Counted from the stretch's first letter, positions 24,921-34,841 are shown. The stretch is DNA of 64,000 bases from a virus (IMGVR_UViG_3300042558_003926:1-64000); one strand, 5' to 3'. Translations and numbers: made by a program. Notes: generated from the sequence alone by a model not told the origin.

Positions 24921-24940
24921 TTTGAAAAAAAAATTTAACT

Positions 24941-27571
24941 ATGGAATTCTTAAACCAGGTAAAAAAGCTAAAAGACACAACAAAATCTGCTGAAGTCAAA
25001 GCTCTTTGCGAAAATTTCCTTAATGGTGGATCTGTTTCTAAGGAGTTATTGATTGAATCTTTAGAGAATCACAATATATCTAATGATACCGTGAGCAATG
25101 TACAAAGCCACGTAGATGCTATAAGAAACGAAGAAATGGAAGCTTCAAGAAGAGTAGCAGAGTCAATTATGGAGTCTTGGGGCGGAATAAACAATAACAA
25201 ATCATTGGGTAATGCTGGATCATATGGCTCATTAAACGAGGCAGAAATGACAGATCCTGCTGCAGTAGAGAAAGCTTATAAGACAATAAAGAAAGGCGAG
25301 AAAGGGGAAAGAGTAAAAGAATTACAAATCTATCTTGCTGTACCAAATCCAGATGGTATTTTTGGACCAGCCCTAGAAACTAAAGTTAAGGAATTCCAAA
25401 AAGCTAATGGATTAACCACAGATGGTATGGTTGGAATTGCCACAATGAAAAAAATCATTGAGGTCTTAGGTAAGAAAAAGACTTTGGTTGACCAGATAAA
25501 AGAGATAGGAAAGAAATTCATTAGTGCTATAACTTCTGTAAAGGAAGAGGAATCATTCTTACAGGAGCTTGGAAGAGTAAGTTCGATTGATGGATCTGCA
25601 CAAGGGTTTTTAAAATCAAACGAGATTAATAATCTTGGTGTATTAGAATCTATTGGTATGATAAAAACATCATCCATCTATACATACCCTAAAGCTAGAA
25701 TTATATGCGAGCAATATCAGAATCTTATAGTAAATAAGAGAATACCTGAATTCGCATTAGTTCATAATTTTTTGAATGATATTCAACCTCTAAACTGGGA
25801 CGATACTGTTAAAGGAGTTTCCTCGGGTCTTATGGAAAAAGCAGAGACACTTTCAAGAGAGATCGAGGTTTCTAAAGTTATTGAATCAATAAAAAACACA
25901 GGAAGCTCCGCTTTCTATTCCGATCTTAATGATATTCTTAATGAGTGGTTAGTTTCCGAGAGTAAATCAAATGCCCTATTAGTTAAAAATATTTCTAAGT
26001 GGTCATTTAATCCAGTTGTTAGAAACTTAATCAACTTTATAAATGTAAATGAGAACACAGATAATAGAAGATTGGAAATTCCTACTATAGCTCAAGGAGA
26101 ATCTAGTGTATCTAGAGTTTTCTCTCCTGTTATGTTAGGGAGTCATAAATCTATCTTCTATCTAGGAGGAAACGTTTTTGAATCTAATTCTGCTGACATT
26201 AAGAAGCTAACAAGAAAAGAAGTTGCTGGCTTATCTAGCGATTATATTCAATTGATAGAATCTTTCAACAGACAATACGTTAGAGTTAACGAGGAAGGGA
26301 TTTTCGTTCAGTTAGGTAAAAGCACTGTTAGAATAATAGAGGAAGGAGAGGAAGTATCAGTTTATTTAGGAAAGAGAAAACTTAAATTTGGCGATCCTTC
26401 TGGATTAGCTAAAATATTAGGCTTAGAGTCAGCTACATATTTTGGAGTAAATGAAACTCAGGTCGTATCAGATATTATGAGACTTTACACTAACTACCAA
26501 AATATAGTTGAACTTGATTTCGCCAAGAGCATAGAATCAAATGTATTTGAAGGACTTGCTATCAATCTAATTAAATGGAATAATCAAATTTATCTTCAGA
26601 AGATTAACCAAGGAATGAATGAAAATTCAATCTATAAGGTTACTGGAAATCAGGCAGTATCAATGGTTAAGGAATTTATGAGATATGATATCTCTGAGGG
26701 ATTAACAGAATTTTTAGTTGGAGAAAATAGGGTTAAATCTATTATGGTAAATGACAGAAACAAGGTTATTGAGAACATTTCCAAAGTAGAGGAACAAATA
26801 AACAAGTTAGAAACATTAATGTCAACTAACCCTCTATATTCTGCTTCGCCTGAGATTATGTCAGCTAAAAAACTATTAGAGAATGAGCTTAACGTTCTTA
26901 GAGAGAAGTGGAACCAAATTAATATAGAGATATCTTCAGCTGAATCAACTATAGAATTGGAGAATTCTTTAGAAATCTTTGAAGATGAGAAATTTAACAT
27001 TGGCGATTTTATTAAAGTTAAAGAATCGGGAGATACTGGTAAGATAATTTCTATAGATGCTACTTCGGGAAGATACACGGTTCTTCTAGATACCGGTAAA
27101 ACTTCAGATTTTCTAATCAGTGAAATTACTGATTTAGAAGAGGCTCTTAGTCAAGCAGCTGAAGATAATGCTGATTCTTCGGATGAGGACGATTCAGAAG
27201 AGGAAGTAAAAGAGAACTTTGATATGTTAAGCGGTAACGGAAACAAACTTAACAAATCAGAAATGCCTCTATCAGATCAGAAGAAACTTTTGACTGATTT
27301 TTCAAAAGGGCATGGATTTTCTAAAGCCCCTGGAGATCATAAAGGAACAATCGACATGAAGATGGATTCGCTACATGGGTACAATTCAACGATGAATGAA
27401 GATGAGGGCTCAAAAAAAAACCCCAGTCGTAACTTCTACTTCGCTCCAAAATCAGAAGATCAGAATAAAAAAGGAAACCCTTTCGTCCAATCCTCTAAAG
27501 GAAAACTAAGCAAGGCACCAACAGGAAAAAACATAGTAGAAGAAGAGGAAGAGGGAGGAGAAAAGGAATAA
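24941..27571 (+). CDS. Large late protein with peptidoglycan-binding domain, probably packaged in the head
   Basis: This 876-aa protein has an N-terminal helical region of about 100 residues ending GSLNE-AE (98-102), a likely prohead-protease site. A PG_binding_1-like domain follows at about 114-170 (GEKGERVKELQIYL, GIFGPALETKVKEFQ, DGMVGIATMKKI). The long middle is helical. Near residues 685-715 an SH3/KOW-like stretch reads FNIGDFIKVKESGDTGKI, and the tail is acidic then Lys-rich. It has a late promoter and a terminator of its own. It may be an internal head protein injected with DNA, or a virion-associated cell-wall protein. Confidence 0.65.
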   Translation: MEFLNQVKKLKDTTKSAEVKALCENFLNGGSVSKELLIESLENHNISNDTVSNVQSHVDAIRNEEMEASRRVAESIMESWGGINNNKSLGNAGSYGSLNEAEMTDPAAVEKAYKTIKKGEKGERVKELQIYLAVPNPDGIFGPALETKVKEFQKANGLTTDGMVGIATMKKIIEVLGKKKTLVDQIKEIGKKFISAITSVKEEESFLQELGRVSSIDGSAQGFLKSNEINNLGVLESIGMIKTSSIYTYPKARIICEQYQNLIVNKRIPEFALVHNFLNDIQPLNWDDTVKGVSSGLMEKAETLSREIEVSKVIESIKNTGSSAFYSDLNDILNEWLVSESKSNALLVKNISKWSFNPVVRNLINFINVNENTDNRRLEIPTIAQGESSVSRVFSPVMLGSHKSIFYLGGNVFESNSADIKKLTRKEVAGLSSDYIQLIESFNRQYVRVNEEGIFVQLGKSTVRIIEEGEEVSVYLGKRKLKFGDPSGLAKILGLESATYFGVNETQVVSDIMRLYTNYQNIVELDFAKSIESNVFEGLAINLIKWNNQIYLQKINQGMNENSIYKVTGNQAVSMVKEFMRYDISEGLTEFLVGENRVKSIMVNDRNKVIENISKVEEQINKLETLMSTNPLYSASPEIMSAKKLLENELNVLREKWNQINIEISSAESTIELENSLEIFEDEKFNIGDFIKVKESGDTGKIISIDATSGRYTVLLDTGKTSDFLISEITDLEEALSQAAEDNADSSDEDDSEEEVKENFDMLSGNGNKLNKSEMPLSDQKKLLTDFSKGHGFSKAPGDHKGTIDMKMDSLHGYNSTMNEDEGSKKNPSRNFYFAPKSEDQNKKGNPFVQSSKGKLSKAPTGKNIVEEEEEGGEKE

Positions 27572-27590
27572 AAATCATAAAAAAATCATA

Positions 27591-27627
27591 AAGGAATGTA
27601 GCTCTAATGGGCTACATTCTTTTTTTG
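27591..27627 (+). terminator. Rho-independent terminator
   Basis: Stem gaatgtagc (27594-27602) / gctacattc (27611-27619) with an 8-nt loop and a T-run, 20 nt after the 876-aa gene. Confidence 0.9.
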
Positions 27628-27692
27628 AAATCTTTTTCTGTTCTATCAGTAGAATAGATAACAAACAAACAAACAAAAATAATTAAACCTTA

Positions 27693-28052
27693 ATGGCTAA
27701 AGATTATGTAAAAAATAGTGAATTGTTGGCCGCGGTAGTGGAATCCAAACAAAAGGGACATTTAACCCCAGATACTATAGAGATGTTTAATCTAATGATA
27801 CACGGGATATCCAAAAAAATGTCATATAAAGATCCGGAAGACAGGGAAGATTGTATGGCCTTTGCCATGGAAGATCTTTGCAAGTATTGGAATAGATTCA
27901 ATCCCGATAAATCGAATAATCCATTTGCTTATTTCACACAAATAGCTAAGAATGGTTTTGCTAAAGGATGGAAGAAAATACATCCACCTAAGAGTCCAAG
28001 AACTATACCTTTTAGCTACATTACAGGAGAGGATAATACATATAACGTATAA
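27693..28052 (+). CDS. 55: Late transcription sigma factor, T4 gp55-like
   Basis: This 119-aa protein resembles T4 gp55 across its core: an N-terminal YVKNSELLAAVVESK (compare VNNKELLQAI in T4), IEMFNLMIHGISKKMSY, EDCMAFAMEDLCKYWNRFNP and NNPFAYFTQIAKNGFAKGWK (compare NPHAYITQACFNAFV). In T4 this sigma-region-2-like protein directs host polymerase to late TATAAATA promoters. It is much shorter than T4 gp55 (185 aa) and lacks the C-terminal SLDFLYE-type motif that binds the sliding clamp. It is therefore the leading candidate for reading the GGATATATAGA boxes here. Confidence 0.8.
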   Translation: MAKDYVKNSELLAAVVESKQKGHLTPDTIEMFNLMIHGISKKMSYKDPEDREDCMAFAMEDLCKYWNRFNPDKSNNPFAYFTQIAKNGFAKGWKKIHPPKSPRTIPFSYITGEDNTYNV

Positions 28053-28063
28053 AATTCTTTTTA

Positions 28064-28549
28064 ATGGTTGATATTAAGAAAGTAAAACCTAACGGAGAAT
28101 ATCGGTCAGGTAAATATGAACCCAGAAATCCGGAAAAGTACATAGGTGATATACACAATATCATATACAGATCCTCGTGGGAGTATAGATTCTGTACTTA
28201 CTGTGATACAAACGAATCGATTTTAAAATGGAGTTCTGAACCAGTATCGATAGATTACTACAATCCATTAGACAAGAAGGATCATAAATATAATGTTGAT
28301 TTCTATATAAAGGTTCTAAAGGAAAGTGGGGAAGAGCAAGATTGGATCATTGAAATAAAACCAGAGAATCAGACAAAAAAACCTATTTATGAGGGTGTAA
28401 ATACTCTGAGTAAGCTAAAATCTTATAATAGAAATATGCAGATTTGGATAACAAATCAGGCTAAGTTTAAGGCAGCTAAAGAATGGGCATCGAAGAGAGG
28501 ATTTAAATTTGGTGTGATAGATGAAAATTTTCTTTTTAGAAGTAAATGA
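28064..28549 (+). CDS. 4: Head-completion nuclease, T4 gp4-like
   Basis: This 161-aa protein has YRSSWEYRFCTYCDTNESIL, KWSSEPVSIDYYNP, KYNVDFYIKV and WIIEIKPENQT. This matches the T4 gene 4 head-completion family, a Vsr-like PD-(D/E)XK nuclease fold with catalytic Asp in the VDFY strand and Glu-x-Lys in IEIKP. In T4 it trims DNA ends or finishes filled heads before tail joining. The stop overlaps the next start by 4 nt. Confidence 0.82.
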   Translation: MVDIKKVKPNGEYRSGKYEPRNPEKYIGDIHNIIYRSSWEYRFCTYCDTNESILKWSSEPVSIDYYNPLDKKDHKYNVDFYIKVLKESGEEQDWIIEIKPENQTKKPIYEGVNTLSKLKSYNRNMQIWITNQAKFKAAKEWASKRGFKFGVIDENFLFRSK

Positions 28550-29148
28550 GTTTCAAGGATCTAGTTTTAGAATACCGGGATAAGATAGGTACTAATAAAA
28601 ACATCTTCAGGGAGACTGATGAGTATTTTCTAAAAGAGTATTTTAAAAACGATAAGAAATTTCTACCTCAACCGATTTCAATAATACCCGGAAAAATTTA
28701 CTACTTTAATTATTCAACCGATTCTAAAATTACCAAAGAAAGGAAGTTTATAGATAGATTTCCTGTAATTTTATGTACAGATTTTTTTGAAACCGGAGGA
28801 TTTAAAATAATGAAAGGTATAGATCTAGTAACTACCCCAATGAAATACAGAATGGAAATTATAAGCAGAATTTTTGATTCATTCGAGCAGACAATAAAAG
28901 ATAACGGCATTTCCGAATCAGAAGGTGGAATAGCTTCTCCTTTAAATTTAAAGGATTCTGAATTAAATAAAATTTTAGGAGACACCGGATATAAGTCTTC
29001 TCTCTTTGGATTTAAAACGTCTTTCATAAAGAATGCTGGATCGATTATTTATAAGGATTGGTCTAAACTACCCTATCTAACCGTTAATCTGGTCGAGGGG
29101 TTAAATATATCAGGGATATATAGTGAATATGAATCGAAATTAAAATAG
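28546..29148 (+). CDS. Conserved phage protein, function unassigned
   Basis: This 200-aa protein contains PGKIYYFNYSTDSK, then FIDRFPVILCTDFFETGGFK and TTPMKYRMEII. The PGKIYxFxY...DRFPVIL pattern looks like a family present in many T4-like phages beside head-completion genes, but I cannot name it with confidence. It is translationally coupled to the gp4-like nuclease and its 3' end contains the late promoter of the portal gene. Confidence 0.65.
   Translation: MSFKDLVLEYRDKIGTNKNIFRETDEYFLKEYFKNDKKFLPQPISIIPGKIYYFNYSTDSKITKERKFIDRFPVILCTDFFETGGFKIMKGIDLVTTPMKYRMEIISRIFDSFEQTIKDNGISESEGGIASPLNLKDSELNKILGDTGYKSSLFGFKTSFIKNAGSIIYKDWSKLPYLTVNLVEGLNISGIYSEYESKLK
29114..29123 (+). promoter_or_regulatory. 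Late promoter box GGATATATAG within the end of the preceding gene
   Basis: TATATA at 29117-29122 is 48 nt before the portal ATG at 29170 and lies inside the coding end of the 200-aa gene. The match to the late box is exact up to the final G. Confidence 0.6.
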
Positions 29149-29169
29149 TATTTCGATCTAGAATTAAAA

Positions 29170-30843
29170 ATGGCTGGATTCGTCGAAAATAATAATCCCG
29201 GACAAACCCCTGTTATTCAGAGGATCAGGGATTCAGTAAGAAAATTAAGTACCTTCGGTATGAAGTACGATGACATGGTCATTCGTAACTCCCAAGCTGT
29301 TGGTGTAACTGAGGCATCGTTCCTTAATAAGAATAAATCCAATGTAGAGGATGAGAGCATGCTTTGGACCCTTGCTAAGCAAGATATATCTTCTAAACAA
29401 TTTATCGGGTACTTTGATAAGGACTATAAGGGTAAAAGAGATTATTTAAGAAAGTTTTCTCTTAATCCTGAAATAGAGTGGGTTTTAGATACGATATGCG
29501 ACGAGTCTATTTCTTATGATCCCTCTAATTTTTTCGCATATCCCGATTTTATAGATCTCAGTGATATTAACGAAAAGCTGAAGGATGATTTATATGAGAC
29601 ATTCAAGAAGCTTTATGATATATGGGGATTCTCCGATGATATTACCGCATGGCAATATTTCAGACAATTCATAGTTGATGGGTTTTTAGCTTTTGAGATT
29701 ATCTATGATGATAAAGGAAAGGAGATAGTTGGATTTAAAGAATTAGATCCAATATCTTTAATACCCAGTGTAGAAAAACAAATAGACGGATCCTTTATTA
29801 ATACATGGACTCAGTATCCTCAAGATCCTAAGAAAAAAAGAGTCCTTTATGACCCTCAGATAATTTACATTTCATACGCTAAGGGTAATGCTGTATCAAG
29901 AGTAAGCTACATAGAGAGATTAATAAGACCTTATAATATTCTTCGAATTATAGAATATACGAGAGTAATTTGGTCTGTAATGAACGCTTCATTTAAGCTA
30001 AAAATGACGGTTCCTATTGGTAGTAAATCCCAACAAAAGGGTATGCAAACACTGGGAGAACTAATGAGCATTTATAAGGAGGATATTCAATTGAATGACG
30101 ATAGTGGAGAATTAAGTATAGACGGAAGGCCTAAGATACAATTTTATAAAAACTACCTAATGCCTTCTGGCGTTAACGGAACGCCTTCTATAGAACCTAT
30201 AACAACAGATGGACCTAACCTTAACGACCCAGCTCCTCTAGCGTATTTCTTTGATAAATTTATACTTGAATCTAAAGTCCCTCCTTCAAGATTTCATAAC
30301 CCAGACGGAGGTACAACTTCTCCATATTCTAACGGGGCTGAGGGGTTAGACAAAGAAGAAATAAGATTTGCTAAGTTTATTTCTAGATTGAGATCAATAT
30401 TCCAGGAAATAGTAACAAAACCACTCTGGATACAAATGGTGAAGAAGTATCCTAAACTGGAGGATGATTTTATGTTTAAGAGTCAATTAGGACTTGATTA
30501 TTTCTCGGATAACCCATTTAAGTTAAATCAAGAAATTGATATAATAAACAAAAGAAAAGAGGCGGTAGCTGCTTTAGGTGGAATCATGGGAGATGAGGAA
30601 AAACCCTTTTTCTCTAATGCTTTCCTAATAGAAACATACCTAGGAATTTCTAAGCAAGATATTGATGCTAACAAGGAGGCATTAAAAAGGAAAGAGAAAG
30701 AGAAGAAGGAAAAAGAGAAAGAAGGAGAAGCTGGAGAAGAAGGAGGAGAAGCTGGAGCAGAATCCTCTACTGAAACAGCAGAGGAAACCCCTCCTGCAGA
30801 GGGAGAAGAAAAAACTACTGAAGAAACACCTCCTGCAACCTAA
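29170..30843 (+). CDS. 20: Portal vertex protein, copy 1 (gp20-like)
   Basis: This 557-aa protein carries T4-type portal features: RDYLRKFSLNPEIEWVLDTI, FKELDPISLIPSVEKQ, IIYISYAKGNAVSRVSYIER, ELMSIYKEDIQLNDDSGELS, GRPKIQFYKNYLMPSG and RLRSIFQEIVTKPLWIQMV. Twelve subunits form the ring through which DNA is packaged and to which the tail binds. The C-terminal about 50 residues are a Glu/Ala/Thr-rich low-complexity tail. A clear paralogue follows. Confidence 0.92.
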   Translation: MAGFVENNNPGQTPVIQRIRDSVRKLSTFGMKYDDMVIRNSQAVGVTEASFLNKNKSNVEDESMLWTLAKQDISSKQFIGYFDKDYKGKRDYLRKFSLNPEIEWVLDTICDESISYDPSNFFAYPDFIDLSDINEKLKDDLYETFKKLYDIWGFSDDITAWQYFRQFIVDGFLAFEIIYDDKGKEIVGFKELDPISLIPSVEKQIDGSFINTWTQYPQDPKKKRVLYDPQIIYISYAKGNAVSRVSYIERLIRPYNILRIIEYTRVIWSVMNASFKLKMTVPIGSKSQQKGMQTLGELMSIYKEDIQLNDDSGELSIDGRPKIQFYKNYLMPSGVNGTPSIEPITTDGPNLNDPAPLAYFFDKFILESKVPPSRFHNPDGGTTSPYSNGAEGLDKEEIRFAKFISRLRSIFQEIVTKPLWIQMVKKYPKLEDDFMFKSQLGLDYFSDNPFKLNQEIDIINKRKEAVAALGGIMGDEEKPFFSNAFLIETYLGISKQDIDANKEALKRKEKEKKEKEKEGEAGEEGGEAGAESSTETAEETPPAEGEEKTTEETPPAT

Positions 30844-30865
30844 GGAGAATATAATATTATAACTA

Positions 30866-32476
30866 ATGGCAGGATTTTTAGATTTTTTAAAACCAAATCA
30901 ATCAGCTTTAGGAAATATCCTAAAGAACCTTTCCAATGTTGCAAAATTTGGAATGCAATATGATGATATGGTTGTTAGAAACTCTCAGGCTATTGGTAAA
31001 ACTGAGGGATATTTTTTCAATCAAGAGAGCACTGGTTTTACTCAAAATGATGCCTTTCAGTGGACCGCTTCCTATCAAGATACCAAGGTAAGAAAATATA
31101 TTGCTTATTTTGACAAGGATTACATCGAGAAAAGAAATTATTTAAGAAAATTTTCTTTAAATGGTGAGATAGAGTTCATTCTAGATACCATAACGGATGA
31201 ATCGATCGTATACGACGATCGTAATTATTTCGCTCAGCCATCTTTTGTTAATCTTGACTTAAAGGACAAGATCAAAGATAAACTTGCTTCGCATTACAAT
31301 AGAATATACAATGTATTTGGATTTCAAAATACAATTCTTGCATGGCAATACTTTAAGCAATTTTTAATTGATGGATTTTTAGCATTTGAAATAATTTACG
31401 ATAACAAAGGAAGAGAGATAATAGGATTTAAGGAACTAGACCCAACCTCACTTCAGCCTGTGGTAGAGAAGGTAGCAGAAAATGAATATAGACAGTTTTG
31501 GATTCAGTACCCGAAGAATCCACAAATGACAAGAAAGCTAACCAATGAGCAGGTGATCTATATTTCTTATGCTAAGGGAAATACCATTTCAAGAGTTAGC
31601 TATATAGAAAGACTGGTTAGATCATACAATATTCTAAGAATAATGGAAAATTCCAGAGTTATCTGGAACGTAATGAATGCTTCCTATCGACTAAAATTCA
31701 TCATACCTATAGGTAGTCAATCTCCGCAAAAAGCCATGCAAACATTAGGACAGTTGATGTCCAATTATAAGGAGGATATTTCTATTAACGATTCTTCTGG
31801 TGAATTAACAATAAACGGAAGACCAAAGGTACAATTTTATAAGAACTATCTCTTTCCTGAAAAAGATGGACAGAGCCCAGATATATCATCTCTTAATTCG
31901 GCAGGTCCAGATTTTAACGTAATGGAGAATGTCGTATATTTTTTCAATAAATTAAAAATGGATTCTAAGATTCCCTATGCTAGATTTGCTTCTAAAAATA
32001 CTACGCCGGGAAATTATCAGACTAGCATAGATCAGCTAGAGAGGGATGAGATAAGATTCGAGAAATTTTTAAGAAGATTAAGATCCATATTCCAGGAGAT
32101 TCTAGTAAAACCCCTCTATATTCAAATGTGTTTAGATTACCCTGAACTATCCAGGGATAAAGGATTCAAAGCAAATATAGGATTAAATTATAATAGAGAT
32201 AGTGAGTTCGAGGAAATGGTAGAACTTGCTGGGTTTACAAAAAGGACCGAGTTTATAAACGGGTTAAAAGAATTGAAAGTTAAAATAGGAGAGGAAGAAA
32301 AAGGATACTTCGATCCGGATTTCTTGATTCAAAGATTCCTAGGCATGAATCCAGACCAGATAAAAATGAATCAAAAGTACAAAGAGAAAGAGGAGAAGGA
32401 GGCAGAAAAAGCTAAAGAAGAAGGTGGAGGAGAAGGCGAAGAATCCGGAGGTGGGGGTCAAACCGTTACTCTATAA
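30866..32476 (+). CDS. Portal vertex protein paralogue, copy 2 (gp20-like)
   Basis: This 536-aa protein is collinear with copy 1: RNYLRKFSLNGEIEFILDTI, FKELDPTSLQPVVEKV, VIYISYAKGNTISRVSYIER, GRPKVQFYKNYLFPE and RLRSIFQEILVKPLYIQM. Both copies are full length with all visible blocks intact, and both end in low-complexity acidic or Gly tails. Either could be the working portal, or the ring could be mixed. The start lies 22 nt after copy 1. Confidence 0.9.
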   Translation: MAGFLDFLKPNQSALGNILKNLSNVAKFGMQYDDMVVRNSQAIGKTEGYFFNQESTGFTQNDAFQWTASYQDTKVRKYIAYFDKDYIEKRNYLRKFSLNGEIEFILDTITDESIVYDDRNYFAQPSFVNLDLKDKIKDKLASHYNRIYNVFGFQNTILAWQYFKQFLIDGFLAFEIIYDNKGREIIGFKELDPTSLQPVVEKVAENEYRQFWIQYPKNPQMTRKLTNEQVIYISYAKGNTISRVSYIERLVRSYNILRIMENSRVIWNVMNASYRLKFIIPIGSQSPQKAMQTLGQLMSNYKEDISINDSSGELTINGRPKVQFYKNYLFPEKDGQSPDISSLNSAGPDFNVMENVVYFFNKLKMDSKIPYARFASKNTTPGNYQTSIDQLERDEIRFEKFLRRLRSIFQEILVKPLYIQMCLDYPELSRDKGFKANIGLNYNRDSEFEEMVELAGFTKRTEFINGLKELKVKIGEEEKGYFDPDFLIQRFLGMNPDQIKMNQKYKEKEEKEAEKAKEEGGGEGEESGGGGQTVTL

Positions 32477-32508
32477 TTTTTTATCCCCGTAAGTTTTTGG
32501 TATTTTTA
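32477..32508 (+). promoter_or_regulatory. Metabolic-class promoter before DNA ligase
   Basis: TTTTTTATCCCC (32477-32488) and TATTTTTA (32501-32508), 24 nt apart start to start. Nearly the same elements precede the exonuclease at 38922 and the kinase at 52066. Confidence 0.65.
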
Positions 32509-32521
32509 TGAAAAAATATCA

Positions 32522-33853
32522 ATGAGAAAAGAACTTCAATTATTCAAAGATCTAGAATCGCTAACTGGCGAGGGATCTCAAAAGGCTAAACAAAAGATAA
32601 TTTCGGAAAATCAGAGCGAGAGATTTTTATATCTTTTGGACATCTGTTTTAATCCTTTTGTTACCACTAAACTTCATAAGATCTCTTTTAATGAGTCTTT
32701 ATCTGAAATTAATCATAACCACTGGGATAATTTTAAAGATCTCGTAGAGGAGCTAAAAAGAGTGCCAGCTGCAAATGATTTACTTAGAAAAAGAGCACAG
32801 GATATAGTTTCTTTCCGGATATCTGATGATGAACCAGAGGATCTTCAACTTAGAGAAGTTTTAATGAAGATTATCACAAAGAGGATGAATATAGGGATAG
32901 GTGCTAAGCTTATCAATAAAGCAATCGGCAAGGAAATAATACCCGATCCCTCCCTCATGTTAGCTACCGACGATCACGAAACGATAGAAAAATGGGATCG
33001 TATTTATTGCGAGGAAAAATATGACGGGGTAAGAGTTATTGCCCTTTGGAAGGATCGTAAATTTTCTTACTTTACAAGGGCTTTTAATGAGTTAGACTCC
33101 GCTTGCTTCCCCCAATTATCTAAATCTTTAGAAACAGCAATAGAATCTAGCGGTATGACTGGGGATTTTTTCTTCGATGGAGAGCTTACCGATTTAAATA
33201 GAAAATCAGTTAGCGGAAAGGTAACGCAGATTCTTAAAGGTAAGGTTGATTCTAAGATAGAAGAGGGAATGATATTTAATGTTTTTGATTTAGAGTCTAG
33301 CGATGTACTAGTTAAGGGAAGGGGTTCTAAAAAATATAAAGAAAGAAGAGAAGCTTTAGAGAATGTTCTGAAAAACATCCCGGATGGATCCAATGTAACG
33401 TTAGCTCAAATGTGGGAGATTGATAGTCCAGATCAAATAACTCCTATCTATAAAAATATAGTAGATCAAGGGGGAGAGGGTGTTATATGTAAGAATGACG
33501 AGGTTTATGAGTGCAAGAGATCAAAATCTTGGGTAAAATTTAAGGAAGTTAATGAATGCGACTTAGTAATAACTGGATGGTATCCAGGAGAGGGTAAAAG
33601 AGAGGGACTGATAGGTGGATTTATCTTGACTGATTCCTCCGGGACTCTTCACGTAAGGGTGGGAGCAGGATTTACCGATCAGGATCTAAAAGATCTAAGT
33701 TCGGACCCAGATTCACATACTGGTAAGATAGTAGCAGTCCAATATAATGTCACAATTACTGATAAGCATGGAAACAGATCTCTTTTTCTTCCTAGATTTG
33801 TTGATATAAGAAATGACAAGAATTGTGCTGATGATCTTTCCAAATTATTTTAG
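32522..33853 (+). CDS. 30: ATP-dependent DNA ligase (T4 gp30-like)
   Basis: This 443-aa protein has the adenylation motif EEKYDGVRV with nucleophile Lys166, then FFFDGELTD (motif III region), a GEGVICKND segment, KRSKSWVKFKE (motif V) and a C-terminal OB-like domain with LIGGFILTD. It seals nicks in DNA during replication and recombination. It heads a replication cassette under the metabolic-class promoter, directly after the portal genes. Confidence 0.94.
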   Translation: MRKELQLFKDLESLTGEGSQKAKQKIISENQSERFLYLLDICFNPFVTTKLHKISFNESLSEINHNHWDNFKDLVEELKRVPAANDLLRKRAQDIVSFRISDDEPEDLQLREVLMKIITKRMNIGIGAKLINKAIGKEIIPDPSLMLATDDHETIEKWDRIYCEEKYDGVRVIALWKDRKFSYFTRAFNELDSACFPQLSKSLETAIESSGMTGDFFFDGELTDLNRKSVSGKVTQILKGKVDSKIEEGMIFNVFDLESSDVLVKGRGSKKYKERREALENVLKNIPDGSNVTLAQMWEIDSPDQITPIYKNIVDQGGEGVICKNDEVYECKRSKSWVKFKEVNECDLVITGWYPGEGKREGLIGGFILTDSSGTLHVRVGAGFTDQDLKDLSSDPDSHTGKIVAVQYNVTITDKHGNRSLFLPRFVDIRNDKNCADDLSKLF

Positions 33854-33885
33854 AAACACTTTCATATCCATCTGATAAAAAATAT

Positions 33886-34830
33886 ATGATACAAGAATTG
33901 CTAACAGAGAAGCTTAGACCTAGAGAGCTAAGACATATGATACTCCCGTCTAGGATAACTAAGATATTCGAAAATGGATTAAATCACAATGTTCTTTTGA
34001 GCGGATCACCAGGGTGTGGAAAAACAACACTTGCTAAAATACTAGCTGCCCCCTTTCCACATTTATTTATAAATGTTTCTGACGAGAGCTCAGTAGAAAC
34101 CATAAGGGTTAAGATAAATGATTTCTGCTCGACTATATCAATAATGGACGGCAAATCTTCTAAGAAAGTAGTTATACTGGATGAGTTTGATGGCGCATCC
34201 GATCAATTCTACAAGGCTTTAAGAGGAACAATAGAGAAGTTTGCTGGGAATGCAAGATTCATAGCCACTTGTAACTACATAAATAAGGTGCCTGAAGCTA
34301 TCCAGAGCAGATTTGAAGTTATAGATTTTAATCCGGTTTCAAGTCAGGAGGAGGAATCTCTTAAACTAGAATGGAACAATAGAGTAAGACTTATCCTAAA
34401 TAAGACGGGCATTGAAATAGATGATGACTCCTTAATGGAATTCCAGAAAAACTATTATCCCGATTTTAGATCGGCATTAAATCGAGTTCAGACATGGATG
34501 ATCGAAGGGGTTAAGGTAATTGACACCAACAAGATAAATGAATTTGGGTGGTCATATGAGGATATCTACAATCTAATTGTTTCTTCTAAGGATCCCGTTA
34601 AAAACTACCAGAATATATCTGGAGAATATCAGGGTAAGGTTGATGATATAATGTCAGCTTTAGGGACTGAGTTTATTGATTGGCTGATAAAAAATAAACC
34701 CGATCTTTCTAATATCATCCCGGGTGTTGTGGTTCTTGTTGCTGATCATCAATCTCAAAGGACCCAGGTAATCGATCCGATGGTATCTCTTCTCTCATTA
34801 GTTTTTAGCATACAAAAACTAATACCGTAA
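33886..34830 (+). CDS. 44: Sliding clamp loader ATPase subunit (gp44-like)
   Basis: This 314-aa AAA+ protein has Walker A GSPGCGKT (40-47), Walker B VVILDEF (95-101), sensor 1 ATCN (127-130) and the SRF arginine finger (141-143). The opening LTEKLRPRELRHMILP is typical of RFC/gp44 loaders. With a small partner it loads the sliding clamp onto primed DNA. The clamp itself (gp45) is not in the window. Confidence 0.92.
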   Translation: MIQELLTEKLRPRELRHMILPSRITKIFENGLNHNVLLSGSPGCGKTTLAKILAAPFPHLFINVSDESSVETIRVKINDFCSTISIMDGKSSKKVVILDEFDGASDQFYKALRGTIEKFAGNARFIATCNYINKVPEAIQSRFEVIDFNPVSSQEEESLKLEWNNRVRLILNKTGIEIDDDSLMEFQKNYYPDFRSALNRVQTWMIEGVKVIDTNKINEFGWSYEDIYNLIVSSKDPVKNYQNISGEYQGKVDDIMSALGTEFIDWLIKNKPDLSNIIPGVVVLVADHQSQRTQVIDPMVSLLSLVFSIQKLIP

Positions 34831-34841
34831 TTTACCGTATA

